This document shows, one piece after another, positions 31,025 to 32,555 of a DNA stretch of 32,555 nt. Location of the stretch: assembly GCF_903903185.1 (NCBI RefSeq), contig NZ_CAIUXT010000027.1, positions 1-32,555 on the forward strand. Reading direction: 5' to 3'. The notes under the pieces were generated by a model, which saw only the letters and a list, made by a program, of their open reading frames with translations, was not told where the DNA came from and ran no database searches. A program made the position numbers and the translations under genes. This stretch comes from an uncultured Rhodoblastus sp. GTDB lineage: Bacteria; Pseudomonadota; Alphaproteobacteria; Rhizobiales; Beijerinckiaceae. Every line of letters begins with the position of its first letter. The first letter of the stretch is position 1.

Positions 31025-31693
31025 ATGAGAAACATCAAGGCGGTCATCTTCGATATGGACGGCTTGATGCTCGACAGCGAGCGTCTGGCGATCCAGTCCC
31101 TGAAACGCGCCGGCGCCAGCATGGGCCTCGATTTCACGCAAAACATGGTGCTCGGCTGTATCGGACTGAACACCGCAAGCTCGAATGCTTTTCTGGCGAG
31201 GGCGATGGGCCGGCCCATTTCCGAAACCGCGCTTTTTTCGGCGTTTCATGCCGATTACGAAGCGACCCTTGAGCGCGAAGGCATTCCGGTCAAGGCCGGG
31301 CTCATCGAACTGCTGGAATTCTTGAAAAGCGCCCGAATAAGGTTGGCAGTTGCGACGTCCACGGCCACCGCTTTGGCCGAAAGGAAATTGGCCAAAGTCG
31401 GAATCCTGCATAATTTCGAATTCATCGTCGGCGGCGATGCGGTCGAACGCGGCAAACCGGCGCCCGATCCTTATTTGCTGGCCGCCAAGCGTCTGGACGT
31501 CGACGTCGAATATTGCCTTGCCCTCGAGGATTCCGATAATGGCGCCCGTTCGGCGCTTGCCGCGAAGATGAAACTGATTATCGTCCCGGATCTGAAAGCT
31601 CCCGAACAAAATCTCAAAAGCCGGGCGACGGCCTGCCTCGACTCCCTGTATCAGGTCCGGCAACATCTGGCCCGGTCGATGAATGAAGCATAG
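31025..31693 (+). CDS. HAD-superfamily phosphatase, beta-phosphoglucomutase-like
   Basis: A 222-residue HAD subfamily IA enzyme. Motif I is FDMDGLMLDSE (Asp10, Asp12), motif II the Thr/Ser in AVATSTA, motif III GKPAPDPYLLAAKRL and motif IV LEDSDNGARSAL. The FDMDGLMLDSE form is typical of the phosphatase/phosphoglucomutase branch (YcjU/GS1-like); it probably dephosphorylates a small sugar or nucleotide phosphate. GGGAG lies seven bases before the ATG at 31025. It ends the chromosomal part before the mobile-looking segment. Confidence 0.87.
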   Translation: MRNIKAVIFDMDGLMLDSERLAIQSLKRAGASMGLDFTQNMVLGCIGLNTASSNAFLARAMGRPISETALFSAFHADYEATLEREGIPVKAGLIELLEFLKSARIRLAVATSTATALAERKLAKVGILHNFEFIVGGDAVERGKPAPDPYLLAAKRLDVDVEYCLALEDSDNGARSALAAKMKLIIVPDLKAPEQNLKSRATACLDSLYQVRQHLARSMNEA

Positions 31694-31719
31694 TCCGCAG
31701 CGCAGGCGAGGACAAAAAA

Positions 31720-31740
31720 TGGTGGGCGATATAGGGATCG
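31720..31740 (-). other. tRNA-Val 3'-end-like sequence, possible attachment-site remnant
   Basis: Read on the minus strand this is CGATCCCTATATCGCCCACC plus A, close to the 3' end of alphaproteobacterial tRNA-Val (acceptor strand ATCGCCC and ACCA), preceded by a T-loop-like piece. No tRNA body follows, so it is a fragment. It sits between chromosomal genes and a replication-type gene, where an element integrated at a tRNA would leave a copy of the 3' end. Confidence 0.3.
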
Positions 31741-31900
31741 TTGTCGCTCATGGGACTGCGGTCTCGTCTGCTGGATGGATGTGCTGGCGACCAAGGTCGC
31801 CATCTTCAGCGTTGCCGTCAATGGGGCGAGTTCCACACGTAGCGAAATGACGGACCGCTAATGGCAATCTGTCCGCGCAACGTGTGGAATTGATCAAAGG

Positions 31901-32555
31901 CTATGCGGCTTTCCTGCCGCCGATTTTACCGCTCTGATCCAGTTTTTTGACGATTCCGTTGATTTCGGCCCTCCGCTTTTGCGGGGAATGGGCATGTGCA
32001 GCCTGATCGCGCAATTCTTGCGTTAAATGGGAACCAGTCATCCCCGCCCAATGAAGGGTGCGAGCCAAACGGAAAAAGGCGGCATGGCCGTCGCCGTGAG
32101 GGGTCAATTGCCATTTTTGGACAGCGTCTTCGATGATGTGACTGGGCGTGATTACCCGTCGTTCTTCGAGTTTTTGGCGCAGAGCCCGCAAATTATCACT
32201 TACGACGCCCACAGAAATAAGCGGGATCGGCGCGGCCACGGCTTGCGGCTCGGGCTCTGGGTCAGGGCGGAGACCGGCGATACAGTCGTCAAGCCAAAGC
32301 TCGACGTTCAACGGACCGCGTGGAGCGTCGTCGAACTTGTGAAAGAAGCTGTCGTCTGGGTTTTTGGCCTGACACGGCAGATAGAACAAGCTGGCTGCGT
32401 TGAACTTCGATCCATCGAAGCCGTGGCAAAGGCGGCTTTTGATGCGGCGATTTTTGTCCAACTCCTTTTTTGTCCAATAACCGTTATCGTTCAACACCTT
32501 CTCGAACTTTTTCATGATCATGCGGTGGACATCCAAGGACATGGCCAAGCTGGTT
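31901..32555 (-). CDS. Replication/primase-like protein of a mobile element, 5' end outside the window
   Basis: The frame is open to the window edge; the last 215 residues or so are visible. The block CHGFDGSKFNAASLFYLPCQ followed by FFHKFDDAPRGPLNVELWLDD resembles the part of phage/plasmid primases where a 'FD..S..F..ASLF.LP' stretch precedes a helical region. The rest is helical and basic. Its A+T is clearly higher than the neighbouring genes, which fits transfer. Naming it a primase is tentative; it could be another replication protein. Confidence 0.7.
   Translation of the reverse strand, partial: TSLAMSLDVHRMIMKKFEKVLNDNGYWTKKELDKNRRIKSRLCHGFDGSKFNAASLFYLPCQAKNPDDSFFHKFDDAPRGPLNVELWLDDCIAGLRPDPEPEPQAVAAPIPLISVGVVSDNLRALRQKLEERRVITPSHIIEDAVQKWQLTPHGDGHAAFFRLARTLHWAGMTGSHLTQELRDQAAHAHSPQKRRAEINGIVKKLDQSGKIGGRKAA

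Noticed and set aside
31530..31550. GATTCCGATAATGG in the HAD phosphatase gene
   Set aside because: It encodes the conserved motif EDSDNG; the match is a coding coincidence.

Overview
The window is GC-rich DNA from an alphaproteobacterium, most likely of the Hyphomicrobiales (the Beijerinckiaceae/Methylocystaceae or a neighbouring family). That placement rests on gene content (ETF-QO, DUF992, DUF1236, DUF3309 and DUF3775 families, FixJ-type output domain) and codon use, not on any search.

Positions 1 to about 12,100 are ordinary chromosome. In order they hold: the 3' end of an electron-transfer flavoprotein:ubiquinone oxidoreductase gene, an FMN-binding glutamate-synthase-like protein, an MFS carrier, a PfkB sugar kinase, a secreted lipase-type hydrolase, an outer-membrane beta-barrel protein, a fumarylacetoacetate-hydrolase-family enzyme, succinate-semialdehyde dehydrogenase (gabD), a small secreted protein, a phosphoglycolate-phosphatase-like HAD enzyme, a 64-residue protein and a MarC-family membrane protein.

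Positions about 12,200 to 30,930 form a dense stress/accessory block of short transcription units: DUF3096 and DUF3309 membrane micro-proteins, a DUF1003 protein, a histidine-rich exported protein, a 'translational machinery' (eRF1-like) protein, an orphan [NiFe]-hydrogenase maturation protease, DUF3775, CbpA/CbpM co-chaperones, a double PRC-barrel protein, DUF992, an AI-2E-type permease, coiled-coil proteins, a frameshifted DUF1236 gene, Dps, two paralogous receiver-only response regulators, and a 1462-residue CheB-CheR-PAS-PAS-kinase-REC-REC-LuxR/FixJ protein.

The main observation is a repeated promoter architecture that appears only in this block. Nine intergenic copies (plus one weak copy) of a box close to TGAGTARATTCCGA are each followed by NNCTGYCG. 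In seven of the nine a TA-containing -10-like element lies 32-34 bases downstream of the first A of ATTCCGA. Every strong copy points at a nearby start codon (about 40-240 bases), and the first 12 kb have none. The likely reading is a regulon whose activator binds just upstream of the -35 region. The giant hybrid kinase, which ends in a FixJ-like receiver and HTH, is the obvious local candidate, but that link is inference.

The last part (30,990 to 32,555) has a HAD phosphatase, a short sequence resembling the 3' end of a tRNA-Val gene, and the 3' part of a gene that looks like a phage/plasmid replication or primase protein. It probably marks the edge of an integrated element.
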